Source of the DNA: a virus
Virus record (IMG/VR): IMGVR_UViG_3300029952_000082
Location: 1 to 36,170 of that record
Length of the DNA: 36,170 nucleotides
Strand: one strand, 5' to 3'
Below the pieces are notes generated by a model, which worked only from the letters and a program-made list of their open reading frames with translations, did not search any database and had not been told where the DNA came from. The position numbers and the translations under genes are program-made. Shown piece by piece: positions 14,606 through 22,426 of the stretch (position 1 is the stretch's first letter; every line of letters starts with the position of its first letter).

Positions 14606-17089
14606 TTATGTACGACTGAGGAGTTGTTTTCGTGCTGCCGTATTTTTACCAAGAAGTGCAAAGATCCGCTGTACATCACCAACCTCAGTGATCTTGTACA
14701 TATTGCGATATTGAGGATCCATACACACACGGCCCATGTCAGCAGGTTTCATACTACCAAGACCTTTGTATCGTTCGATAGAAAATTGTTTGTCAAGAGT
14801 CGTTAACATGTCATTAAGTTTCATAATCGAAACTTCACGATCTCGGAACTCGGAGCTATTCTTTGTAGTAATATATATCTGTTTTTTCCGCCATTGAATT
14901 CGGTTCATCAGAGGCAACACCGTATCAATCAGTCTTTTCCACACATTCTTAAGTGGAATGATATGGTCCTCGCTTCCGATTGTCAGAATGAGAATATTGC
15001 CATTCTGTTCATATGTAACGCGATCAACATCAGGCACCAGCTGTTTGATACGGGCAACATCAATCTTTTCTAATGAAGGATCAAGTGCTGCCGTGATATA
15101 GGTCAGTCTTTCTACAACTGGCGGATCCACCAATAGTTCTCGAGACAGGTTGTCAATAGCTTCACCAATTTCCAATACATTCCGTAATGTTCGAATACAC
15201 TCATCATGTTCTAATAGACGAGTTTTGTCTTTAGAGTGCTTAACTCTTTCACCGAATGTAAATGTTTTCATATACACATTTTCAATTAACCAATCTCGCA
15301 ATGCCAGTTCATCACGAAAATAGATATTGGGAAGATTCATCTTTTTGGCTGTATATGCCAAACTGTAAAGTGGTGGGGTAATGATATTGAGCATACCCGA
15401 GGTAATTATTTCCGGACACAATGCATAAAAGTTACCAACTAAAATTGCAGTGATATGTTGGCCATGAGAATCAGCATCTGTCAACACATTCAGACTTCTA
15501 AAATTCAAAGTATTAGGATTGAATTTGTTTGGATTAATACCCGTAATTGTAATAATATTTTGATAGATATCGTTATCACGGATATCAACTGCAGTCTGTC
15601 GAATATTGTCAATTGTTGTAATGCCGTTGAATGGTTTTCCTCGCAGTTTATAAAGAGCTTGAAATTCACTATTGCGACCTTCGATAACACTGCTCCCGGC
15701 GCTATCTCCCTCAACTAAGAACAATTCAGCAGTACTACGGTTTGTCGTCCAGCAATCCTTAAACAATTCACTGAGACCCTTAACCTCTTCAAATAGACGA
15801 TTGAAGTTTTTAACTTTGACAACACCAAGTACTTCGTTAGTATATTTGTCTTCGATATCAGCAGCCAACTGTTGATAAAGCGCTGCAATAAATGCAACAC
15901 TTTCTGGCATTGCTAATTGTTTCTTGATGGAAGGTTCATATACATTGCGAAATTCTCGAGAAAGAAATGCACTCTTTGTTGTACTTGCAAATTCTGCACC
16001 TGGATATTTAACATCGACTGCCAAATAGATAGGAACTCGATATTGATCCAGAAAGAATTTTCGAAGTGGAGCTTCCTTAATATAGACACTAATGGCCTGT
16101 TTAAGAGCATCCATAACAGTCAAGAAATGGGTACTTTTCAGGTCATCAATAGCAACATTGTTTACCATACCAAATCGTCCTCCCAATTCGGAGAATTTGA
16201 CATAGTAAAAACGTACTTCATATCGAACCATCACTTCACGAACTTCTGGTTTCGTAATGGTTGTCAGGAACGAATCATGAATGGTATTCTGCAACATAAA
16301 TGGACGAGTGATGCCAAGATAACTACGGATCCAGGCATTTCGATCAAATGTTGCTTCATTGAAAACAACTGTAGCTTCTTCTACATACTTAGCAACAATA
16401 GCTTCGGCTTCTGGAATATTGCTCAACCAAATTTTCTCTGGAAGTCCAAGAGAATGAATACGTAACTCAATATTCATCTTTCGAAAGAAACAATACTTTT
16501 GAATAAGAATAAGAAGTTGGTCTCGTCCCACTTCATAGAAAGTATCGATCCCACTTGTCATAATGATGGGATCTGGTTCAAAGATAACGGTGACACCAGT
16601 TTGTACTGGAGGAGTGTTGATCAGTTCAACCACTTCATCTGTTTTACCTTCATTGACATAAATGGCAGCTGATGCTTCCGCACAGTGGGTAATGGCTTTG
16701 AAGTGACGAGATGTACCGGCAGTTGCTTTACCACCCTGACCAAATAATCCACCACTATGTTCATATGCATTGGTATTGAATTTACCACTGGTATGCATCT
16801 TTGTATACGAGTCTAGTAGCTTACCAATTGGCAGTCCACGACCATTATCCGTTACAACAACTTGATAGGTATTTTTCTCAGCATCAAAACACAACATGAC
16901 AAGAAGTTTACCAACCATCTCAGCCATAAGAGCAATCTCATCAATACCATTCGTGATGATTTCGATTGCTTGGTGAACAAGTCCTTCGATGCCAGTGGAG
17001 GGAAGTAATGCGGTGGGACGCATTCTCACGTACTCTAGTCTCTCAGGACTCCAAATCGAATTTTCGTTGTATTGACCATATTCACTCAT
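14606..17089 (-). CDS. Type IIA DNA topoisomerase B subunit (GyrB/ParE-like), 827 aa
   Basis: This ATPase and TOPRIM subunit drives strand passage with the A subunit encoded downstream. GHKL motifs are EIITNGIDE (E43 as general base, N47 for Mg), DNGRGLP (81-87) and the ATP-lid-like HSGGLFGQGGKATAGTS (111-127). The TOPRIM domain has EGDSAGSS (459-466), then LRGKPFN, and TDADSHGQHI (536-545) with metal-binding Asp537 and Asp539. The C-terminal IERYKGLGSMKPADM (about 771) is the family signature. GGAG lies ten bases before the ATG at 17089. The length is close to GyrB and longer than ParE. A promoter-like motif lies about 200 bases upstream. Confidence 0.95.
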   Translation of the reverse strand: MSEYGQYNENSIWSPERLEYVRMRPTALLPSTGIEGLVHQAIEIITNGIDEIALMAEMVGKLLVMLCFDAEKNTYQVVVTDNGRGLPIGKLLDSYTKMHTSGKFNTNAYEHSGGLFGQGGKATAGTSRHFKAITHCAEASAAIYVNEGKTDEVVELINTPPVQTGVTVIFEPDPIIMTSGIDTFYEVGRDQLLILIQKYCFFRKMNIELRIHSLGLPEKIWLSNIPEAEAIVAKYVEEATVVFNEATFDRNAWIRSYLGITRPFMLQNTIHDSFLTTITKPEVREVMVRYEVRFYYVKFSELGGRFGMVNNVAIDDLKSTHFLTVMDALKQAISVYIKEAPLRKFFLDQYRVPIYLAVDVKYPGAEFASTTKSAFLSREFRNVYEPSIKKQLAMPESVAFIAALYQQLAADIEDKYTNEVLGVVKVKNFNRLFEEVKGLSELFKDCWTTNRSTAELFLVEGDSAGSSVIEGRNSEFQALYKLRGKPFNGITTIDNIRQTAVDIRDNDIYQNIITITGINPNKFNPNTLNFRSLNVLTDADSHGQHITAILVGNFYALCPEIITSGMLNIITPPLYSLAYTAKKMNLPNIYFRDELALRDWLIENVYMKTFTFGERVKHSKDKTRLLEHDECIRTLRNVLEIGEAIDNLSRELLVDPPVVERLTYITAALDPSLEKIDVARIKQLVPDVDRVTYEQNGNILILTIGSEDHIIPLKNVWKRLIDTVLPLMNRIQWRKKQIYITTKNSSEFRDREVSIMKLNDMLTTLDKQFSIERYKGLGSMKPADMGRVCMDPQYRNMYKITEVGDVQRIFALLGKNTAARKQLLSRT

Positions 17090-17143
17090 GGTAGTCTTTC
17101 TCCAACTGGTAGTGCATGGGGGTTTATTAAATAAGAATTATTC

Positions 17144-17200
17144 TCAGAGACTCACTCCACAACAGGATGCGTTGTGTAGCGGTGCTGTTAGATTATACAT
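17144..17200 (-). CDS. Possible 18-aa leader peptide upstream of topoisomerase B
   Basis: In the 332-base divergent gap before the B subunit, GGAG lies seven bases before an ATG opening an 18-codon frame (MYNLTAPLHNASCCGVSL). It lies between the promoter-like motif (17292-17303) and the gene, so it would be in the 5' leader. It may be a regulatory leader peptide or a chance match. Confidence 0.3.
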   Translation of the reverse strand: MYNLTAPLHNASCCGVSL

Positions 17201-17291
17201 AGAATGACTCCACGAAATAAAGGATTATTTGTCTGTATTTAGCTGCATTCTATATCAGATGTATAGTGGTGCGTCAGGTGTTATTCAATCT

Positions 17292-17303
17292 AATAATATA
17301 TAT
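17292..17303 (-). promoter_or_regulatory. Putative phage promoter for the topoisomerase unit
   Basis: The minus strand reads TTTTAGATATATATTATTAG, the same core as the other members. It ends about 203 bases before the B-subunit ATG, much farther than the 44-57 bases seen elsewhere, leaving a long 5' leader that contains a short ORF. Confidence 0.55.
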
Positions 17304-17359
17304 CTAAAATACAGGTGAATTGTCTCATCAAATTCATGATCCTTGTGTGACAAGCATTA

Positions 17360-17368
17360 TGATATAAT
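17360..17368 (+). promoter_or_regulatory. Extended -10 (sigma70-type) promoter candidate
   Basis: TGATATAAT is a perfect extended -10 element (TGnTATAAT), 53 bases before the ATG at 17422. No good -35 is present at the usual spacing, as is common for extended -10 promoters. It would let host RNA polymerase read the lone plus-strand gene. Confidence 0.5.
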
Positions 17369-17421
17369 ATAGAAGGAACCACACGGATTCTTAAATTTTA
17401 ACACCGAAAGGCGCGAAGATT

Positions 17422-17889
17422 ATGAGTGATACAACTTCTGAAATGGTCGCGCCAACAGGTGTGACTGCTGATCTTGTCCAACTGGATCAAATTTTTGATG
17501 ATGCCCGTGCAAAACGGAATGCTGTCGTCGACTTGCTAACGCCCATTATCCATAAACTGACGATTAATACAACAGAAGCTCGACAGACTGAAGTACAGAT
17601 GCAATTGATCAATACGTATCTGTCAACAATCAGTGCCAATGAAGCAGCTGCCAGTCGTCGTGTTGGTAGTAAACTGAAACAGGTTGAAGCAAACACTGCC
17701 AATAAACATAGTGCAGCAGTTGCCGAATTGTTGGCAAAGATTACAGTTGGATCTATTCAAATTGGAACAGCTTCTGTTCAGCCGAGTCCAGAACAATCAG
17801 AAGCTGATTTGGAACGAGCATTTTTAGAAAATGAGCTTGATCCTATTTCTGAGACTGAACTCAAAACAGATCATCGAGATATTGAATAA
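17422..17889 (+). CDS. Hypothetical helical protein, 155 aa
   Basis: The product is mostly helical and rich in Ala, Glu, Gln and Thr, with no Cys and no membrane span. Its central stretch (NEAAASRRVGSKLKQVEANT) is coiled-coil-like and the last about 40 residues are acidic. No family is recognised. AAAGG lies about ten bases before the ATG. It is a plus-strand gene isolated among minus-strand genes, with an extended -10 upstream and a hairpin shared with the converging fibre gene downstream, so it is an independent unit. Confidence 0.8.
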   Translation: MSDTTSEMVAPTGVTADLVQLDQIFDDARAKRNAVVDLLTPIIHKLTINTTEARQTEVQMQLINTYLSTISANEAAASRRVGSKLKQVEANTANKHSAAVAELLAKITVGSIQIGTASVQPSPEQSEADLERAFLENELDPISETELKTDHRDIE

Positions 17890-17899
17890 TACGACAGAA

Positions 17900-17933
17900 T
17901 AGTTAGCTTCAGCCCTGGGGCTGAAGCTAACTA
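17900..17933. terminator. Bidirectional hairpin terminator
   Basis: A 15-bp perfect stem around CTTCAGCCCTGGGGCTGAAG with a 4-nt loop lies between the converging stops at 17889 (plus) and 17938 (minus). It can serve both genes; neither side has a long T-run. Confidence 0.65.
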
Positions 17934-17937
17934 CATG

Positions 17938-19188
17938 TTAAATTTTAGTTGAAAGAATAGTAATACCAATATCCGAAAGAGTTGCATCTTGTGACGCCGG
18001 TGCTACAAGTTGAAAGACATCTCCTGCAGCAAATGTTACTGCAGTAGTGCAAAAAAGAGTATTGGCCGTATGACTGCTGGCAGATAACAATATCCCAGCA
18101 ATCGCAGTAGTTGTTCCACCTGAAATTTTATTAATAACAAAAAGTGAAGATCCTGCTGAAACCACTCCTGCATATGAGAAAGTTCCGGTTAAACCAATAG
18201 GAATCGTTATTGCCATTCCCATAATAAGGTTATATGTCTGAGCGGCATTAGGTTTTCCTTGAATAATAAACGATAGAGGAAAATCTAAAACCTCTGTAGG
18301 TAGCTCAGCATAAGTTAAAGTTTTATTAACCCAGTCAGTTCCGTTGTAAACCAATGCCTGATGATTGGTAGGTGAAGTAATAGCAGCATCTGTTGCACCG
18401 GAAATTGTGCTAGTGCCTGATGGTCCTTGAGGACCAACAACGTTACCAACATCGAAAATACCTGTAACAACTCCATTAACAGTTGCACTTAAAAGAAGAT
18501 GTCCAGATACATTGATAGTAGCTCCAGTATAACCGTTACCGGTCAACCCAATTGAGCCATTCGTTCCATTAATACCATTTGTGCCATTGGTACCAACAAC
18601 ATTGCCCAAATCAATGGGACCAAGTGTAGAACCGCCAGCCGAGGTTGCTGTCAGTATCAGATGTCCTGATGAGTTGATCGTCGCACCACTGAACCCAGGT
18701 CCGATTAATCCGGTCTCACCGTTTGTTCCGTTGGTACCGACAACTGCACCCAGATCAAGTGCTCCGACAACCGATCCAGCAATTGTCTGGGTTAAAAGAA
18801 GATGCCCTGATGAATTGATAGAGGCATCACTAAATCCTGAACCACCGATTCCTGGGGACCCTGGCTCACCAATAACACTTCCGAGATCGTGGGTTCCCGC
18901 TGTACTAGTACCATCAACTCCAGTTAATACCAAGTGACCAGATGAGTTAATAACTGCGGCACTATAGCCAGGACCCGTGTCGCCAGTAATGGTTCCTGTA
19001 ATAGAAACGGTGGTGTCATTGCTTAGATTAAAACTAAGTATTCCACCTGTTGAAATGCTTCCACCAACAATCGTTACCTGGGGTGGAATACCTAGATTGG
19101 AAATTGCGGCTGCTTGTGCCAAAGGACCAACGGCTGCAATTTCAGAAAAACAATTTTCAATAAGTAGGGGTTCATATCGTGCTGTCAT
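17938..19188 (-). CDS. Tail fibre protein with Gly-rich repeat modules, 416 aa
   Basis: The N-terminal 35 residues (YEPLLIENCFSEIAAVGPLA) closely match those of the adjacent fibre (19238-21451) and probably form the shared attachment domain. Residues about 70-255 are four modules of about 45 residues on the pattern GPGFSxAxINSSGHLxLT...DLGxVVGTNGTNG, with collagen-like GTNGTNG or GPQGPSG links. The C-terminal about 115 residues resemble the beta-sandwich tip domain common at phage fibre ends (IIQGKPNAAQTYNLI...GDVFQLVAP). It would be a trimeric receptor-binding fibre. AGGA lies nine bases before the ATG. No chaperone gene is seen next to it. Confidence 0.85.
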   Translation of the reverse strand: MTARYEPLLIENCFSEIAAVGPLAQAAAISNLGIPPQVTIVGGSISTGGILSFNLSNDTTVSITGTITGDTGPGYSAAVINSSGHLVLTGVDGTSTAGTHDLGSVIGEPGSPGIGGSGFSDASINSSGHLLLTQTIAGSVVGALDLGAVVGTNGTNGETGLIGPGFSGATINSSGHLILTATSAGGSTLGPIDLGNVVGTNGTNGINGTNGSIGLTGNGYTGATINVSGHLLLSATVNGVVTGIFDVGNVVGPQGPSGTSTISGATDAAITSPTNHQALVYNGTDWVNKTLTYAELPTEVLDFPLSFIIQGKPNAAQTYNLIMGMAITIPIGLTGTFSYAGVVSAGSSLFVINKISGGTTTAIAGILLSASSHTANTLFCTTAVTFAAGDVFQLVAPASQDATLSDIGITILSTKI

Positions 19189-21240
19189 GATGTTGCATCC
19201 TAGTTCTTATTATTCAATTACAGGTGCATACTACACTTTATGCTGGGACAAAATTGACTGTCGGAACACTGGTGTATGTAATAGATACCTGATCTCCAGA
19301 AACGACATTAATCCCACCTGATGTCTGTCCAGTTGGTACAGCAGTTGTCCCACGTTTAATTGTGATTGATGTTACCGCGCCACCGTTTACAAAGAGGACA
19401 CCACGCGCCAAGGCCGTATTAACATAAGGTGAACCTGAAGGCACAATGGTTACAATCGCGCCACCGGCTGTAGCTGCACCAGATGTGAGTACTGCATTAC
19501 TGCCTACCGTGAGACTACCAACGATCGTAGCGTTACCTGCGCCATCATCAAGTAAGTTTTCTGCACCCGATAGAATGTGGCCTTTGAGGCTAACCGAGAA
19601 CGTGGTGGCCTGATTGAGCACTGGAATTTGTCCCCAGGTCACACCTGCGCTACCGACACTGGTGTTGAGGTAAAGTTGTGGGATAGATGGAATGCCCTGA
19701 TTGGTGTTGATGTAAACTGAACCTGGATTGGCCGATGAGGTCGGTATACCAACACCAGTCGTGATCGTAGGACCCCCAGTTCCTCCTACAATTATAGATG
19801 GTATCATAAAAATACCAGTGTTATCTATATACCATTTTGCAGTTAATGCTGTAGCTGCAGAATAAATATCATAGGCAGCAGTTGCACTATCTTTAATAAA
19901 GATACCAGATTGAAAACGACCAGTGCCACCTGAAATTTGTAACCCATATGTTACTTTATTTGATCCCGTGCTAACGGCAAGAAAAGATCCTTTTGATGTA
20001 GCAGACAGTTGAATACTATCATCTGTTCCCGTATTGTTAGTGACATCGGATTCAATTGCCACACCGTATCCCTGAGTACCTGACGGATAGATTAAGTTAG
20101 GATTAAGTCCATACAGAGTTGAAGTCATACTGTTGGCTAAACCAACAAAATAACCAGCACTAATACCATACGATGCATTTGTTGCATCGTTGCGTACTTG
20201 CACAAATAAAGCTTGGTTGTTGCCACCTATTCCAGTCGGTGCATTGATCGCTTGAATACCAATAAGAGTGTGGCCGGTTGAATCTGTAAATCGTTGTTGA
20301 AAACCAAATCCTACAGTTGTTCCAACGTATTGTGATGAAATTCCAGGAAATGTATAAAGACTTGGCATTGAAAATGGGCCAAGTGCCAGAGATGCTACTT
20401 GTGATCCTTCATTAAGGACTCCACTAAAATTATAGCTACCTGGTGGAATGATATATGAAACGCCATATCCCATGGTTGCATTAAACGCCAGATCATCGTG
20501 TGCAATCCCATCACCAACCGCACCGTTGTCTTTAACTGTTGGTAAGGTAGCAAATCGATCGGCAAGGGTACGAGGTGTTATCCCGTGCGTACTAACCACA
20601 CTTCCACTTAGTGTCGTAAATGCACCAGATGATGGGGTAGTAGATCCAATCGGCGTGTTGTCGACAGTACCTCCGGTAATATTACTACTGGATGGTCCTG
20701 TTGGACCTTGAGGTCCAACCACACTTCCAAGATCTACTGTTCCGGTTACTACTCCAGCTGTCACTTGTCCCAGAATCAAATGACCAAAACTGTTGACAGC
20801 AGCTGAAATGTAACCAGATCCCGGTGTCCCATTTGTTCCATTGGTACCAACAACATTACCCAGATCAGTTGTTCCAGTAACGGTACCACCAACAGCTGTA
20901 TTGGTTACAATTAAGTGCCCCAATCCGTTGATCGTAGCACTACTGAACCCGGGTCCAACTTGACCTGTAGTGCCGGATGTACCAACAACATTTCCAAGAT
21001 CAACAGTTCCACTAGTAATACCACCTACAGAAGTTGTTGTTACAATTAGGTGGCCTGAACTGTTGATACTAATATCACTAAATCCAGGACCCTGCTGTCC
21101 GGCAGATCCATTACTTCCTGGTGCGCCAACAACATTACCGAGATCTGTTGTACCAGAAACAACACCAGCTGTCGTCTCAGTCAAAATTAAATGACCAGAT
21201 GAGTTAATACTGGCTGCACTGAATCCTGGGCCAATTTGTC
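18460..21240. repeat. Repeated fibre modules across two genes
   Basis: The modules in both fibre genes share near-identical DNA, for example CCATTGGTACCAACAACATT at about 18584-18603 and again at about 20838-20857, and a related copy at about 18728-18747. The stretch has eight module copies in the same orientation, interrupted by the fibre tip and start. Such repeats can recombine and change module number or swap segments. Confidence 0.7.
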
Positions 21241-21451
21241 CGGGAGCACCTATAATGTTACCTGTAACTGTAACTGTGGTTCCATTGCTCAACACCAGAG
21301 CAAGAGATCCAGTTGGCGTTATATGACTAGATTGAATAACAATAGGTGTTCCAATGCCAAGATTGGTTTGTGCGGACAGTTGAGCGGCAGGGCCAGCTGC
21401 AGCAATTTCACCAAGACAATTTTCTGCAAGTAAGGGTTCAAATGTAATCAT
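19238..21451 (-). CDS. Tail fibre/spike protein, 737 aa
   Basis: This paralogue of the 17938-19188 fibre starts FEPLLAENCLGEIAAAGPAA. It has four Gly-rich modules (about 75-250), then the fibre motif GGTVDNTPIGSTTPSSGAFT (260-279). The sequence VKDNGAVGDGIAHDD (306-320) follows; this 'DxGAxGDGxxDD' pattern marks the start of pectate-lyase-like beta-helix regions in phage tail spikes. The rest is Ser/Thr/Gly-rich beta structure ending in a small domain (VSGDQVSITYTSVPTVNFVPA). No catalytic residues can be assigned, so depolymerase activity is open. AAGGA lies about ten bases before the ATG. The two fibres probably share one transcript. Confidence 0.85.
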   Translation of the reverse strand: MITFEPLLAENCLGEIAAAGPAAQLSAQTNLGIGTPIVIQSSHITPTGSLALVLSNGTTVTVTGNIIGAPGQIGPGFSAASINSSGHLILTETTAGVVSGTTDLGNVVGAPGSNGSAGQQGPGFSDISINSSGHLIVTTTSVGGITSGTVDLGNVVGTSGTTGQVGPGFSSATINGLGHLIVTNTAVGGTVTGTTDLGNVVGTNGTNGTPGSGYISAAVNSFGHLILGQVTAGVVTGTVDLGSVVGPQGPTGPSSSNITGGTVDNTPIGSTTPSSGAFTTLSGSVVSTHGITPRTLADRFATLPTVKDNGAVGDGIAHDDLAFNATMGYGVSYIIPPGSYNFSGVLNEGSQVASLALGPFSMPSLYTFPGISSQYVGTTVGFGFQQRFTDSTGHTLIGIQAINAPTGIGGNNQALFVQVRNDATNASYGISAGYFVGLANSMTSTLYGLNPNLIYPSGTQGYGVAIESDVTNNTGTDDSIQLSATSKGSFLAVSTGSNKVTYGLQISGGTGRFQSGIFIKDSATAAYDIYSAATALTAKWYIDNTGIFMIPSIIVGGTGGPTITTGVGIPTSSANPGSVYINTNQGIPSIPQLYLNTSVGSAGVTWGQIPVLNQATTFSVSLKGHILSGAENLLDDGAGNATIVGSLTVGSNAVLTSGAATAGGAIVTIVPSGSPYVNTALARGVLFVNGGAVTSITIKRGTTAVPTGQTSGGINVVSGDQVSITYTSVPTVNFVPA

Positions 21452-21529
21452 TTTATCAGATTCCTTCTATATCGGATCCTCATAAAATGATAAAGTTAAT
21501 CATCATGTAAACAAAATTATAGAAGAAGA

Positions 21530-21562
21530 AGAAGGAGAGGGGACATAGTCCCCTCTCCTTCT
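21530..21562 (-). terminator. Hairpin terminator, 15-bp stem
   Basis: A GAAGGAGAGGGGAC stem with a 3-nt loop follows the stop at 21580. Read on the minus strand it is followed by TCTTCTTCTTCTATAATTTTG. It separates the Pro/Ala/Thr protein from the fibre genes. Confidence 0.75.
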
Positions 21563-21579
21563 CTTTCAATGAGTATTTA

Positions 21580-22326
21580 TTAAACAGTTGGCTTCTGAAG
21601 ATTCACAATCCGTGCCTGTTCCTGCAGGAACATTACAAGTGGGGCACACTTCAAACGGGACTGCAAAATATCTGGACGGATCTTTGAAGCATCTCCGATG
21701 TCTACACCATTCACGGCATGGCGAAACAGGGTATAGACAATCTCAGTGCGAAATCGAGATTGCATATCAAGTGCTGCAATCCCCTGAAGTGCAGCACCTT
21801 CCTGCATTACATCATTTTTGTGCTTAACAAAGAAGTCCCAGACTACCTGAAATACTTCAGGCGTTGGTGTTGCCAACAGACGAGCAACGATGTTGCCAAG
21901 CGTTTTTGCGGCATCTGAGAAATCTGCTTTTGCTCCACCACGACTGGTCAGATATCCTCTGTAGTTATCAAGCAACTCAACCAGGATACTCACCGCCTGA
22001 GACACAGGAGCTGTCGTAGGAGCCGGTGTTGGTTCGACAACAGGTGCTTCAGTGGAAACCGGCTCGACCACTGGAGCAGTGGTGGGTGCTGGGGTAGGAG
22101 CTGGAGTGGGCGCGAGGGTGGGAACGGGAGTTGTGGTAGGAGCAGGAGTCTGTATTACTGGAGCATCGGTGGGGGCAGGAGTAGGCGCTAGCGTAGGTGC
22201 CGGAGTCGGAGCAGGCGTTACCACAACGGGGGCTACCGTAGGTTCCGGAGTTGGTATAACTGTAGGAACTGGAGCATCCGTCAGCACTGGTGTCGGATCG
22301 ACCGGCGTAGATGGTTGGTCACTCAT
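21580..22326 (-). CDS. Pro/Ala/Thr-repeat protein, 248 aa
   Basis: Residues about 5-110 are a low-complexity repeat of APTPAPT, APVV and PVPT units, predicted extended and flexible. Residues about 115-248 form a helical domain ([44 protein letters not shown]). AAGGA eight bases before the ATG at 22326 decides the start over one at 22362. The long Pro-rich arm suggests a spacer in a virion or surface-exposed protein; no family is recognised. It lies between the RNA polymerase gene and the fibres with its own terminator. Confidence 0.8.
   Translation of the reverse strand: MSDQPSTPVDPTPVLTDAPVPTVIPTPEPTVAPVVVTPAPTPAPTLAPTPAPTDAPVIQTPAPTTTPVPTLAPTPAPTPAPTTAPVVEPVSTEAPVVEPTPAPTTAPVSQAVSILVELLDNYRGYLTSRGGAKADFSDAAKTLGNIVARLLATPTPEVFQVVWDFFVKHKNDVMQEGAALQGIAALDMQSRFRTEIVYTLFRHAVNGVDIGDASKIRPDILQSRLKCAPLVMFLQEQARIVNLQKPTV
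22030..22305. repeat. Degenerate tandem repeat encoding Pro/Ala/Thr units
   Basis: About 275 bases of imperfect repeats of roughly 12-18 bases (plus strand like GGAGTAGGAGCTGG) encode the flexible arm of the 248-aa protein. Copy number could vary between isolates. Confidence 0.7.
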
Positions 22327-22426
22327 TATAGTTTTCCTTGTACTGTATAGATTAAAACACAAAGATCCCGCAGGGCACGGTCATATCATGGTAGATTGTC
22401 GATATTCTTAATTAAAAAATCTACCT

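Noticed and set aside
14860-14885. AGATATATATTAC on the minus strand inside the topoisomerase B gene as an internal promoter
   Set aside because: The bases encode QIYITT in a conserved domain and lie over 300 bases from the next start, so coding constraint explains them as well.
22052-22411. Gly/Val-rich 119-aa plus-strand ORF
   Set aside because: It is the antisense of the Pro/Ala/Thr repeat; the GVGAGVGA pattern is a reflection of that repeat.
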